Below, in pieces: positions 1 through 9,529 of a DNA stretch of 64,000 nucleotides (position 1 is its first letter; each line of letters starts with the position of its first letter). Made by a program: the position numbers and the translations under genes. Source of the stretch: an uncultured Planctomycetaceae bacterium (GTDB lineage: Bacteria > Planctomycetota > Planctomycetia > Pirellulales > Thermoguttaceae); contig CAMJTU010000003.1 in NCBI GenBank assembly GCA_946408825.1, positions 62,001 through 126,000 on the forward strand. Direction: 5' to 3'. The notes under the pieces were generated by a model. The model worked only from the letters and a program-made list of their open reading frames with translations. It was not told the DNA's origin and did no database searches.

Positions 1-3000
1 CATTCACCGCAATCCAAATGGAAAATATATCTTACGCCGAGCCTCCTTCAAGTTTCGAAAAACAAGGACAAAGAATTCGACTCCCAGACGTTGTGTTGGA
101 TCAACGTTTTGGAACCTGCATGGATTTAACGCTTCTTTATGCAGCATGTTTAGAGTTCATGGGATTAAATCCCCTTCTCGTCCTCGTAAACGGGCATATC
201 TTCGCGGGCGTGTGGCTTGTCGAGAGAATATATCCAGAAATGACAATGGACGATCCGTCTCTATTGGAAAAGCAGACGTCCTATGGTATTTCTGAAATAC
301 TCCTCGTAGAATGCACGGCAATGTGCGCGGGAAAGGCCGTTAGGTTTGACGAGGCGGTCGAAGCGGCCCTACAAAGAGTGTCTGATCACGACAACTTCAA
401 TTTCGTTATCGACGTTAAACGCGCAAGACTCCGAAATTTCATACCGTTGCCATATCGCATTAAAACGAACGACGGATACGCGGTTCAACCATCTAAACGC
501 GACGACGTCGACCTTAGTTCGCCTGAATCCTTGGGCGTAATAATTGAGGCGCCGACTCCTTCGGAAAATAACTCGTTCAGCAAGCGAGACGAATGGGAAC
601 GCAAGTTGCTAGATCTCAGCTTACGCAACTCGTTGATTAATCTACGTTTTAACAGTTCAATCATTCCGTTGATTTCGTCTGACCTGTCAGAGTTTGAAGA
701 TTTGATCGCAGCAGGAAAGGAATTTCACATTCTTCAAATACCAGACGGACTGACAACTCCGCCTAAAAATAAACTTGTCGATTGGCAAAAAAGCGTTGGG
801 GACAAAATCAGCGCTTTAATAAAGGAAGAGACAAGGCTTGGAAAACTTCACTCCTCGTACTCAGAGAAAGAATTAAAGACGTCTTTAACCAAACTGTACC
901 GCACAGCAAAATCGGCGGCGGAAGAAAACGGAGTGAGTTCTCTTTTTCTGGCCTTGGGTCTGTTGAAATGGTATGAAGGAGAAAACGACGGAGAATCTAA
1001 AAAGGGAATTGACCCCTATTATGCTCCAGTCGTTATGATTCCGGTCGAACTCAAAAGAAAATCCGCAATCAGCGGATACTCGATGCAAATAAGAGAAGAC
1101 GACGCCGTCGTCAACGCCACTCTTTTAGAGTTTCTCAAACAAAATTATGATATTTCTATCGACGGTCTTGATCCGCTCCCCCTCGACGACAGCGGCTTAG
1201 ATATTAAAAAAATATTCACGTATATAAGGCGTGCTATTATGTTTAAGAAAGGCTGGGACATTACCGAAGTATGTTGTCTCGGCAATTTCACGTTCTCTCA
1301 ATTCGTTATGTGGCGGGAGATACACAACGGGGAAGATTTTCTAAAAAACTGCAACGTGGTTAAGTCTTTGATGACCCAAGAAGCGTTACACAATGATTCT
1401 CCGTCGAGCGAAGTTGACCAAAACAACGCCTTCATCGCAATTTCCCTTGACGACTCTCAACTCCATGCCGTAAAACTAGCGGCATCAAACACAAGTTTTA
1501 TACTCCACGGTCCTCCGGGAACGGGTAAATCTCAAACAATAACCGCCATGATAGTCAACGCACTCGCGTTAGGAAAGCGCGTGCTTTTTGTGGCAGAAAA
1601 AATGGCCGCGCTAGAGGTTGTTAAAAATCGACTTGACGATCTTGGATTCCAGGATTTTTACCTTGAACTTCATTCTAATAAAGCGGGAAAAAAAGAAACT
1701 CTCGAACAACTTAAACGTTCGATTCAATCCAATGTAATCAACAACTCGACAAACTATTCAGAAAGAAATCAAGAGTATCAGAAACTACTTCAATATTTGG
1801 ATCGCTACCGTAAAGCGATTCATCATGTCGTTCAACCTTTCGGCAAAAGCGTAAGACAAATAATAGACCTTTATGAATCGATCCCAGACCATGCCAAGAT
1901 AGTTCGATTCGACGATTCCTTTATCGTGTCTTTGTCGGTGGATGAACTCAGAAAACGAGAAAATCTCCTGAACGAATATCTCAAATTTACGGAAAACTTT
2001 AATGCAGCAAAACTTCTTCCTTTGGAAACTATTGGAAAAGAACAATACACGCAGAGGATGAAATATGACGTTAAACCTTCCGCAGAAAACTATCTCGAAA
2101 AGCTAGAAAGCTTCAAGAGCGCTCTCAATTCTTTCGTTGAAACATGTAATCTTACCCCGCCAAAAACGATAGAGGAAATCCAAAAAACATTCAAATTCGC
2201 CCGTAATGTCATTGAATCACAACAAATTCCCGAGTTTATAAGATCAACAATTAACCTCGATAAGGAATTGGACGTTCCAGAAACGTATTTAAAGAAACAA
2301 GACGAATTTCGCATGAGAGAAGCAGCCCTATGTAGTCAATGGAAAGACGAATTTCTCGTTGACGATATGGGGCGTTTTAAAGAGCAATATGAAGTCGCAG
2401 CGACAAAGAAATTCTTCTTTAAAACGTGGGCGTTAAAAAAACTATCTAAAAAAATACAAGTTTATGTCAAAGAAGGTTCCAACTTTAAAATTGAATTTGA
2501 CAAAATACCTGATCTTCTAAAAGACGTTTCCCTATTTCAAGAAAGTAAAAAAAGATACGAAACGGCTCATGAAACGCTACCTTATGAATGGAAATCATTC
2601 CTCGAAAATTATTCTTCTCTAGACTCTTTTAAAGAGTTCAAAGAAAAAGTACAAAAATGGGGCAAAGAGCGAGGTAATGTTGAGCGTTATAACGTGATAA
2701 TGAAGCCTGATCGTCGGAAAGATAGTCTCGAAAAAGCTAAACTTTTTATCTCAAACCTTCAATCGTTAACTAACGCGCAAAAAAACATAAACGAAATCCT
2801 TGCACTTAGAAGCGGTTCTCATGAAAAAGATTGGATCGAATCACGGATATCTATTTGTAAAATTCTGATTGATAATCCGTCTGTTCTAAAAAAATGGTTT
2901 GATTATCACGAGCTACTTAATCGTTGCGTGGGAACTGGACTCAAACCAATTTGCGACGCTTACCAGAATGGGATTAAACGTGAAGAGGTAATCGATGTTT

Positions 3001-4619
3001 TCCTTCGATCTGTTTACCAGCAGCTTGCCGTTAACGCAATTGACAACGAACCTTTTCTTAACAGATTTTCAGGAGTAAAATTCAGTACACAAATAGAACA
3101 ATTTAAAAAATTTGATCAACAATTCATGGAGATATCTAGAAAAGAAGCGTTAAACAAACTCTTTGAAAAACGTGAAAAAGCGCTCAATTCATCTGCTAAT
3201 GCCGCGGATGAATTCCGTCTTCTAAAAAGAATGGTCACGAAGAGCGGTCGAGGATTATCGATCCGGACGCTACTAGCGTCTATTCCCGAAATTCTGCCTA
3301 GTATTTGTCCTTGCATGCTCATGAGTCCGCTTTCTGTCGCCCAGTATCTTGAAACAAAAAACGATATGTTTGATCTGGTAATTTTCGACGAAGCCTCGCA
3401 AATTCCGACCTGTAAGGCTGTCGGAACATTGGCACGCGCCAAAAACGCCGTTATTGCAGGCGATCCGTTGCAAATGCCGCCGACTAATTTTTTTGCCGTT
3501 AGTAACGGCGACGAAGAAGAGAGTATCTTCTTAACAGAGGATTTGAAGAGCGTACTCGACGATTGTCTTGCGTTAGAAATGCCTGAAACCCAACTCAAGC
3601 AACACTATCGAAGTCGTCATGAAAGTCTTATCGCCTTTAGCAATAAGGAATTCTATGAGCCGGAAGGCAAAGAAATGCGCACCTTTCCCTCGGTAAACGA
3701 TAGAGAAAAACGCGTTCATCTTGTGAAGGTCGACGGAGTCTTTGAACGCGGTTCAAAACGAATTAATCGAGAAGAAGCGAAGAAGATAGTAGCCGAGATT
3801 AAAAGAAGATTTGCCACCCCAAACCTCTCGAAACAATCGATTGGCGTCGTAACCTTTAACATGCCCCAACAAGAACTAATCGAGGATATGCTCCAAGAAG
3901 AATATCGGGACAATCCCCAGTTCGACGCGTGGGCTAACGATGGTCAGGGCGCCGTTTTTGTCAAAAATCTAGAAAATGTCCAAGGAGACGAGAGGGACGT
4001 AATCCTCTTCTCCGTCGCTTTTGGCCCAGATCCTGAAGGGAAGCTTTTATATAATTTCGGTCCGATCAATAAGGATGGAGGTTGGAAAAGACTAAACGTC
4101 GCCGTCACACGAGCGCGTACGGAAATGGTCGTATATACTTCCATGACATACGATATGATCGATTTAAAACGTTCCAAATCTAGGGGAGTCGCTTCCCTTC
4201 GAAACTTCCTTGAATACGCCCAAAAAGGAAATCTTCATGGAGAATATATAGAAACCACGGCACGTAAAAACGAGGGTATTCTCGAACGTATATGTCAAAG
4301 GCTCGTCAAAGAGGGCTATCAATTCCAACGCGGAGTTGGTAGATCAAGTTTCAAAATTGATCTAGCTATCGTCAATCCCAACAAGGAAGACGAGTATCTT
4401 CTAGGAATTATCCTTGACGGAGAGATTTACAAACAAACGCTCAACCCGAAGGATCGTGAAATATCACAAATTCAAACGCTCAAAGGACTCGGTTGGAGAC
4501 TACATCGGATATGGACTATGGATTGGTGGGAAGACTCCGAGAAAGAACTCGACAAACTTGTCGCCATATTGAAAGAACTCCGACCCAAGACAATCGCAAA
4601 TCATCCGAATCAATCTTAA
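1..4619 (+). CDS. SF1 helicase-nuclease with DUF4011-type N-terminal region, 5' end cut off by window
   Basis: The frame is open through base 1 and the residues before the first Met (base 18) continue a family-like sequence, so this is the 3' part of a longer gene; 1533 aa are visible from that Met. Order: a transglutaminase-like segment (GTCMDL, then GHIFAGVW); a region like DUF4011; a superfamily 1 helicase core with Walker A HGPPGTGKS near residue 500, IFDEASQIP near 1123, GDPLQMPPT, HYRSRH, and a helicase C-terminal VQGDERDVI plus NVAVTRAR; finally a PD-(D/E)XK-like nuclease region of the MTES_1575 type (KIDLAIV ... LLGIILDGE ... LGWRLHRIWTMDWW). Such helicase-nuclease fusions are often found in defence islands. 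The gene is visibly AT-richer than what follows, suggesting transfer. A DNA-processing or defence role is inferred; substrate unknown. Confidence 0.9.
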   Translation, partial: FTAIQMENISYAEPPSSFEKQGQRIRLPDVVLDQRFGTCMDLTLLYAACLEFMGLNPLLVLVNGHIFAGVWLVERIYPEMTMDDPSLLEKQTSYGISEILLVECTAMCAGKAVRFDEAVEAALQRVSDHDNFNFVIDVKRARLRNFIPLPYRIKTNDGYAVQPSKRDDVDLSSPESLGVIIEAPTPSENNSFSKRDEWERKLLDLSLRNSLINLRFNSSIIPLISSDLSEFEDLIAAGKEFHILQIPDGLTTPPKNKLVDWQKSVGDKISALIKEETRLGKLHSSYSEKELKTSLTKLYRTAKSAAEENGVSSLFLALGLLKWYEGENDGESKKGIDPYYAPVVMIPVELKRKSAISGYSMQIREDDAVVNATLLEFLKQNYDISIDGLDPLPLDDSGLDIKKIFTYIRRAIMFKKGWDITEVCCLGNFTFSQFVMWREIHNGEDFLKNCNVVKSLMTQEALHNDSPSSEVDQNNAFIAISLDDSQLHAVKLAASNTSFILHGPPGTGKSQTITAMIVNALALGKRVLFVAEKMAALEVVKNRLDDLGFQDFYLELHSNKAGKKETLEQLKRSIQSNVINNSTNYSERNQEYQKLLQYLDRYRKAIHHVVQPFGKSVRQIIDLYESIPDHAKIVRFDDSFIVSLSVDELRKRENLLNEYLKFTENFNAAKLLPLETIGKEQYTQRMKYDVKPSAENYLEKLESFKSALNSFVETCNLTPPKTIEEIQKTFKFARNVIESQQIPEFIRSTINLDKELDVPETYLKKQDEFRMREAALCSQWKDEFLVDDMGRFKEQYEVAATKKFFFKTWALKKLSKKIQVYVKEGSNFKIEFDKIPDLLKDVSLFQESKKRYETAHETLPYEWKSFLENYSSLDSFKEFKEKVQKWGKERGNVERYNVIMKPDRRKDSLEKAKLFISNLQSLTNAQKNINEILALRSGSHEKDWIESRISICKILIDNPSVLKKWFDYHELLNRCVGTGLKPICDAYQNGIKREEVIDVFLRSVYQQLAVNAIDNEPFLNRFSGVKFSTQIEQFKKFDQQFMEISRKEALNKLFEKREKALNSSANAADEFRLLKRMVTKSGRGLSIRTLLASIPEILPSICPCMLMSPLSVAQYLETKNDMFDLVIFDEASQIPTCKAVGTLARAKNAVIAGDPLQMPPTNFFAVSNGDEEESIFLTEDLKSVLDDCLALEMPETQLKQHYRSRHESLIAFSNKEFYEPEGKEMRTFPSVNDREKRVHLVKVDGVFERGSKRINREEAKKIVAEIKRRFATPNLSKQSIGVVTFNMPQQELIEDMLQEEYRDNPQFDAWANDGQGAVFVKNLENVQGDERDVILFSVAFGPDPEGKLLYNFGPINKDGGWKRLNVAVTRARTEMVVYTSMTYDMIDLKRSKSRGVASLRNFLEYAQKGNLHGEYIETTARKNEGILERICQRLVKEGYQFQRGVGRSSFKIDLAIVNPNKEDEYLLGIILDGEIYKQTLNPKDREISQIQTLKGLGWRLHRIWTMDWWEDSEKELDKLVAILKELRPKTIANHPNQS

Positions 4620-4655
4620 TGACATTCCCATAAAAGCATTAACTTGTTCTCGAAA

Positions 4656-4688
4656 TACATTTTACACATAACTATAACGTAAAATGTA
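4656..4688. other. Stem-loop between helicase and dehydrogenase genes
   Basis: Ten-base perfect inverted repeat (4656-4665 with 4679-4688) around a 13-base loop, 37 bases after the helicase stop. It lacks a T-tract on the plus strand, so it is only a possible terminator. It lies at the compositional border between the AT-rich first gene and the GC-rich rest. Confidence 0.5.
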
Positions 4689-4704
4689 AAACGTTGATCA
4701 AAGA

Positions 4705-4733
4705 TTGACAGTCGTACCCCTTTTTTGTATCGA
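4705..4733 (+). promoter_or_regulatory. Possible sigma-70 promoter for the dehydrogenase gene
   Basis: TTGACA at 4705-4710, a 17-base spacer, TATCGA at 4728-4733. The -35 box is perfect and the -10 is weak. The -10 box overlaps the ATG at 4733, so if this promoter is used translation must begin downstream, for example at the ATG at 4832. Confidence 0.4.
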
Positions 4734-6271
4734 TGAACTTCACTCCTTCTCGCGTAAAATCCCCCTTTGTTCAACTTCAACCATCCCCGGCGTTCCCTTC
4801 TCCCTTTGAACCAATCGAGCCCCTTCCCGGCATGAAGCCCGGCGACTATGCGGCGCGTTGCGGTTCGACGGAGTCGCGAGTCGACGCGGCGACGTTCCAA
4901 GACGCGCGCGTCGCGGCGCTCTTTGAAGAACGCGAGACGTTTGCATGGCGGCGTTTCCGCGACGGTCAGGGCGGCGAGGACGCGTTCTTGCGCGACGTGC
5001 GCGAACGCGGCGTCGGAATCGCGGGCGCGGGTCTCATGGGAATTTCGATCGCGGCGTCGTTTCTCGACGCGGAAATCCCGACGACGCTCTACGATCCCCT
5101 TGAACGGGCGCGTATTTCCGCGCCTGAGCGCGCGCGGCAGGAACTCAAAACGCTTCGGCAAAATACGGGCGAAGCGCTCGACGACGATACGAAGGAAGCC
5201 GAATTGCTCAATCGACGCGTTTCGAAATATCTCAACGTGACCGACCGTCTCGACGACGTCGCTTCCTCGCCCGTCGTCGTCGAATCGACGCCGGAAAAGC
5301 CGCGGCTTAAGGCCAAGCTGTATCGCGAACTTGAGGCGCGTTCCGTCCCCAACGTTCCAATAACGCTCCTCACCAACACGTCGTCCCTCACGCTCGCGGA
5401 ACTTTCAGCGACGCTTCCTCGCGACGACGAAGGTAAAAACACAAGCGCGGCGCGTTTCGCCAGTTTTCACTTCTTCCATCCCGCGACGAAACGGCGTCCT
5501 GTCGAAATCGCGGTCGGCGCCGACACTTCGGGCGAAACGGCGCGACGCGCGAAAGCGCTCGCCGACGCGATCGGCAGAATTCCCATGATCGTCGGCGATT
5601 CGCCCGGTTTTCTCGTCAATCGCCTGCTTCAAGCATATCTCGGCGAGGCGCTTGCGGCGCTCGACGAAGGAGTCGACGCGGCCCGGCTCGAAAACGCGTG
5701 TTTGCGGTTCGGCATGGAAGGCGCGCCGCTGCGGATTATCGACGAAATCGGCGCCGACGTCTCGCTTCACGCGGGCTGGTCCTTCTTCAAAGCGTTTCCG
5801 AATCGTTCGCTCGATTCGACGATTCTCCCCGGGCTGGTTCGCGCCGAACGCCTTGGACGCAAAACGCGACGCGGCTTCTATCGCTACGAAGGCTCCGTCA
5901 GCTGGCGCGACGACGCGACGCTCGACGCGGATTCCGCGACGCTTCAGGCGCTCGCCGCGCCTAACGCGTTCCCCGCGATTCCAGACGTTCCGGCAAAGTT
6001 CCACACGGACGAAGCGCTCGTTCTGCGATTCCTTATCGCGACGCTTTTCGAGGCGGCGCGGCTCGTCGAAGAAGGCGTCGTTCGCTCGTTGCGCGAAGCG
6101 GACGCGGCGCTCGTTCTGGCGCTCGGTTTTCCGCAGGACAAGGGCGGAATCTGCTACTGGTCGCTCGCGTTCGGACTCGAACGACTCCTCGCGGTCGCCC
6201 GCGAACTCGCGCCCCTCGGAGCAAGATTCGATCCGCCGACGGCGCTGACGAAGCTCGCGGAAACCGTCTGA
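4733..6271 (+). CDS. 3-hydroxyacyl-CoA dehydrogenase family protein
   Basis: NAD-dependent oxidation of 3-hydroxyacyl-CoA (beta-oxidation or butanoate-type metabolism) is the family reaction. Seen: a Rossmann fold starting at about residue 104 with GIAGAGLMGISIA; the VVESTPE and NTSSL segments; FHFFHP with the family's catalytic-type His; then DSPGFLVNRLL leading into the helical C-terminal domain, apparently duplicated (a second C-terminal-like stretch lies after about residue 380). At 512 aa it is longer than single-domain enzymes (~290 aa) and resembles the dehydrogenase half of FadB/FadJ without the hydratase. The first ~95 residues before the Rossmann fold are proline-rich and unassigned; the ATG at 4832 is an alternative start. 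No other beta-oxidation gene is in the window, so the exact substrate is unknown. Confidence 0.85.
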   Translation: MNFTPSRVKSPFVQLQPSPAFPSPFEPIEPLPGMKPGDYAARCGSTESRVDAATFQDARVAALFEERETFAWRRFRDGQGGEDAFLRDVRERGVGIAGAGLMGISIAASFLDAEIPTTLYDPLERARISAPERARQELKTLRQNTGEALDDDTKEAELLNRRVSKYLNVTDRLDDVASSPVVVESTPEKPRLKAKLYRELEARSVPNVPITLLTNTSSLTLAELSATLPRDDEGKNTSAARFASFHFFHPATKRRPVEIAVGADTSGETARRAKALADAIGRIPMIVGDSPGFLVNRLLQAYLGEALAALDEGVDAARLENACLRFGMEGAPLRIIDEIGADVSLHAGWSFFKAFPNRSLDSTILPGLVRAERLGRKTRRGFYRYEGSVSWRDDATLDADSATLQALAAPNAFPAIPDVPAKFHTDEALVLRFLIATLFEAARLVEEGVVRSLREADAALVLALGFPQDKGGICYWSLAFGLERLLAVARELAPLGARFDPPTALTKLAETV

Positions 6272-6301
6272 ATTTTTCTCAACGCAATACGAATATAAAT
6301 G

Positions 6302-6338
6302 GAGAACGGCGATCGCCCTGTCGACGGTCGCCGTTCTC
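6302..6338. terminator. Hairpin terminator after the dehydrogenase gene
   Basis: Perfect 11-bp stem (6302-6312 with 6328-6338), loop of 15, followed by TATTTC. It lies 30 bases after the stop at 6271. Confidence 0.65.
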
Positions 6339-6454
6339 TATTTCACGTCAAGCGCGCGTCTCCGTCGGCGCTTGTCCGTATGCAGAATACGCGTTCTTAA
6401 ACGCTCACAAGCGTTTCTCGAACGGTCAAAAAGGCGCGCGTCGATTCGACAGGG

Positions 6455-6483
6455 TTGATTTTACATTCTCTGTCCGCTACAAT
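6455..6483 (+). promoter_or_regulatory. Sigma-70-type promoter for the LRR gene
   Basis: TTGATT (6455-6460), exactly 17 bases, TACAAT (6478-6483), about 58 bases before the ATG at 6542. The same layout recurs upstream of the cytochrome gene and of the aldose epimerase gene, which supports it as this organism's housekeeping promoter. Confidence 0.65.
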
Positions 6484-6541
6484 CGACGTCACGCTCGCCA
6501 GATAGAATTCAAGATCGCGACGAGCCGGAAAGCGGTGTTCT

Positions 6542-8704
6542 ATGATCGACGTTTCGACGTGTTTAAAGTGGGAATCGACGCGAAAGGGCGTACGGATCGC
6601 GAGTTGTCTTAAAACGGCTCAAGGGGCGTTGGAAATTCCTTCGACGCTCGACGGAAAGCCTGTGTGCGAAATTGGCGACGGCGCGTTTTCCGGTTGTTCA
6701 GGTCTGACGTCGGTCGTTTTGCCGCCCTCGATTCAAACGCTCGGGCGCCGCGCGTTTCAGCAGTGCCGCGCGCTCGAATCGGTTCAACTTCCCCCGACGC
6801 TCGTCGAAATCCCCTCCTGCGCGTTTAAAAACTGCCCGAAACTTACGGAAATACTATTGCCGGAGAGTTTGCTCGGGATCGGGTCGGAAGCGTTTTCTCG
6901 ATGTCACGCCCTTGAGAAAGTCGGAATCAACGACCGCCTTGTCCGAATCGGCGCGAGCGCGTTTGAAAAATGTTTCGCGCTCAAGAGTTTCATTCTTCCG
7001 GACAGCGTCGTCGAGGTCGGGGCGGCGGCGTTTGCGGGCTGCGTCTCGCTCGACCTTTTCGTCGTCTCTGAAAACGTAACGACGCTCGGCGACGGTTTTC
7101 TTGCGGGCTGTTCGTCTCTTTCCGACGTTAAGCTCTTTAGCGGCAACCGTTCTTTCAGTCGTAATTCCGACGGTATTCTCTTTTCCAAAGACCGTAAGAA
7201 GCTGCTCTTCTACCCCCCGGGGCGTAAAAACGAATCATACTCGATTCCGGAAGAAACGGTCGAGATCGGCGCGAGAGCGTTTGAAGGGATTTCTGCGCTC
7301 GGATCGATCTCGTTTCACGAAGGGGTCGTCGCGATTGGAGACAGAGCGTTTCGGAAATGTACGGGACTTGAATCGATCGAACTCGGCGCCAATATTCGCA
7401 AACTCGGAGTCGGCGCGTTTAAAGACTGTTCTTCGATCAAGCACGTTAAATTTCCGGAATCGCTCGTCGAAGTTCCGGCCGACGCCTTCAGCGGATGTTC
7501 TTCCCTCGTCGAACTTCGCCTGCCGCCAAGCGTGCGGCGCGTCGGGGACGGCGCTTTTGAAGACTGTTCGTCGCTCCCCGAAATCGTCCTTACCGACGGA
7601 GTGAAGGTCGTCGGCAACAACGCGTTCAACGGATGCTCCATGCTGCGTAAGCTCGTCGTTCCGGCGAGCGTCGAGACGCTTGGCGACAGCGCCTTCGAAG
7701 ATTGCGCAAACGAAGACCCGCCTTCGGCGATGCGAAAAATCGAACTCCCCGAAGGGCTCCGCGAAATCGGAAGCTGGTGTTTTTCCGACGTGAGCTATCT
7801 GGAGTACGTCTCCATCCCTTCGTCGGTCGAAAAGATAGGAACGGGCGCTTTTGCGTTCTGCAGCGGGCTGCAGGCCGTCGACGTCGATACGGTCAATCCC
7901 AACTATTCGGCGTACGAAGGCGCGCTCTACTCTCGAAGCGGCGCGACGCTTTACACGTACCCCGCCGGACTTTCGGCAAAGCGCTTCACGCTCCCCGAAT
8001 GGTGCCGTGAAATCGGCCCGAGCGCGTTTGCGCTAAGTTCCAATCTCCGCGAACTGACGCTCCATTCCAACGTCGTTCGAATCGGACGCGGCGCGTTCGC
8101 CGGCTCGATGATTCAGCAAATGGCGATTCCCGCGAGCGTCGGCGCGATTCCCGACGACGCCTTCTGGGGCTGCGCCCGTCTTGAAACGCTTGAACTGCCC
8201 GATAACCTCACGTCGATCGGCGACCGCGCCTTTCGAGGTTGTTCCGCCCTCAAAGAGCTCGCGCTCCCGAAAGCGCTGCGCGTCGTCGGCGACGAGGCGT
8301 TCTTCGCCTGCGCTAATCTCGAAAAACTTACGTTCCCCGCGTCCCTTGTCGAACTCCGCGGCGCGCCCTTCGTCGAAACGACAGGACTCGCCGCCGTCGA
8401 GGTCGCCGGCGACAATCCCGCCTTTATGTCGAACGACGGCGTTCTTTTCTCCGCCGCGGGTCTTGAACTGCTTCTCTTCCCCGCCGCTAAAAAAACGACC
8501 GAATACGTCGTTCCGGAAGGCGTCGCGACGCTCCCTGTCGGCGCGTTTCAAACGCCGCGCTATCTCACTCAGCTCACGATTCCTCCGAGCGTTACGACGA
8601 TTGAAAACGGCGCGATCGATCGGCGGCTTCGACTCGTCGTCAAAAACGGCTCTTACGCGCACCGATGGGCGACCCGCAACCGCAGAACTTTCACGACGTA
8701 CTGA
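6542..8704 (+). CDS. BspA-type leucine-rich-repeat protein
   Basis: 720 aa made almost entirely of LRR_5/BspA-like repeats of about 23 residues: the pattern IGxxAFxxCxxLxxVxLPxS recurs from about residue 40 to the C terminus (for example IGDGAFSGCSGLTSVVLP, VGDGAFEDCSSLPEIVL, IGDRAFRGCSALKELALP). Three irregular inserts with the pattern NxxFxSNDGVLFS interrupt the solenoid near residues 205, 455 and 625. No signal peptide, lipobox, membrane anchor or cell-wall sorting signal is evident, so the protein is either cytoplasmic or exported by a route not visible here. Such proteins usually bind proteins or surfaces; the ligand cannot be told. It stands alone with its own promoter and a long hairpin after its end. 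Confidence 0.9.
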   Translation: MIDVSTCLKWESTRKGVRIASCLKTAQGALEIPSTLDGKPVCEIGDGAFSGCSGLTSVVLPPSIQTLGRRAFQQCRALESVQLPPTLVEIPSCAFKNCPKLTEILLPESLLGIGSEAFSRCHALEKVGINDRLVRIGASAFEKCFALKSFILPDSVVEVGAAAFAGCVSLDLFVVSENVTTLGDGFLAGCSSLSDVKLFSGNRSFSRNSDGILFSKDRKKLLFYPPGRKNESYSIPEETVEIGARAFEGISALGSISFHEGVVAIGDRAFRKCTGLESIELGANIRKLGVGAFKDCSSIKHVKFPESLVEVPADAFSGCSSLVELRLPPSVRRVGDGAFEDCSSLPEIVLTDGVKVVGNNAFNGCSMLRKLVVPASVETLGDSAFEDCANEDPPSAMRKIELPEGLREIGSWCFSDVSYLEYVSIPSSVEKIGTGAFAFCSGLQAVDVDTVNPNYSAYEGALYSRSGATLYTYPAGLSAKRFTLPEWCREIGPSAFALSSNLRELTLHSNVVRIGRGAFAGSMIQQMAIPASVGAIPDDAFWGCARLETLELPDNLTSIGDRAFRGCSALKELALPKALRVVGDEAFFACANLEKLTFPASLVELRGAPFVETTGLAAVEVAGDNPAFMSNDGVLFSAAGLELLLFPAAKKTTEYVVPEGVATLPVGAFQTPRYLTQLTIPPSVTTIENGAIDRRLRLVVKNGSYAHRWATRNRRTFTTY

Positions 8705-8719
8705 CCGCGCGCTAGAATG

Positions 8720-8764
8720 AAAGAAGCTCGAACTCGGTCAAACGACTAGAGTTCGAGCTTCTTT
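8720..8764. terminator. Bidirectional terminator between LRR gene and sigma-like gene
   Basis: Perfect 16-bp inverted repeat (8720-8735 with 8749-8764) with a 13-base loop, ending in TTT on one strand and flanked by AAA on the other. It sits between convergent genes, so it can serve both. Confidence 0.75.
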
Positions 8765-8802
8765 ACGGTCTTTCGACAAACGGAGGCGTTAAATCGTCGT
8801 TT

Positions 8803-9480
8803 TCACGGCGCTACGCTCTGGCGGTTCTCGTCGTCTCCGCCGCGACGTCGAAGTCTCTTTTGAACAGACGCGATTCGTTCTTGACGTTCGCCCCGTTCGA
8901 CCTCGCGTCGAATTCTCGCGCGGGCGTCGCGCGCGATACGACTCGTTCGCGACTGCGAAACGCCGAGTTCGCGAGCGACTTCCGTCTGCGTTTTTCCTTC
9001 GATGTGGAGTTCGCTGAGGACAAATTGCGATCGTTCGTCGAGAGATTTAAGCGCCGCGCAGACGCGGTCGATCCTCGCGTTTCTTTCCTCGCGGTCGTCG
9101 CGAGTCGCGCGCTCTTCCCAATCGCGTTCGTCGATCGGATCGAAATCTTCGTCGAAAGGCTGGACGGCGCGACGACGTTGACGCCGGACGAGACGCGATT
9201 CGTTGCGAATCGCCTTGTCGATCTGGTACGAGAGCCAGTACGCGTACTTCACGCCGCGCGACGCGTCAAAACGCTCGATCGCAATCGCGACCCCAACGAG
9301 CCCGGCGGCAAACTTTTCGTCGTAACTAAGCGCGTCGCCGTAGCCATAGAGTTCGATCATTTTCCGCACGATCGGGATATGTCGTTCGACTTCGGCGCTC
9401 GTCGCGCGCTCAAACTTCGTGATTCCATACCAGAGGGGCGCGTCGCTATCGTACGCGGTCGTTTTATCGTTTTTGTTCAT
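8803..9480 (-). CDS. Sigma-70 family RNA polymerase sigma factor, phage-linked
   Basis: 225 aa from the ATG at 9480, which is preceded by AAAGGA at suitable spacing; the frame extends upstream without a better start. Region 2-like helices occupy about residues 35-95 (FAAGLVGVAIAIERFD, then YAYWLSYQIDKAIRNE). An acidic linker (DEDFDPIDERDWEE) follows, then a region 4 helix-turn-helix (LDERSQFVLSEL ... KTQTEVARELGVSQSRTSRI). The C terminus is Arg-rich and likely flexible. No anti-sigma gene is adjacent. The gene lies 49 bases downstream of the terminase gene on the same strand and ends at a strong terminator, so the two probably share a transcript. A role in switching on phage-derived genes is inferred from this pairing only. 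Confidence 0.8.
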   Translation of the reverse strand: MNKNDKTTAYDSDAPLWYGITKFERATSAEVERHIPIVRKMIELYGYGDALSYDEKFAAGLVGVAIAIERFDASRGVKYAYWLSYQIDKAIRNESRLVRRQRRRAVQPFDEDFDPIDERDWEERATRDDREERNARIDRVCAALKSLDERSQFVLSELHIEGKTQTEVARELGVSQSRTSRIARDARARIRREVERGERQERIASVQKRLRRRGGDDENRQSVAP

Positions 9481-9529
9481 CGCCAATCCTTTCGTTGTCA
9501 AATAACTAGAATCCAATTCAATAACGCGG

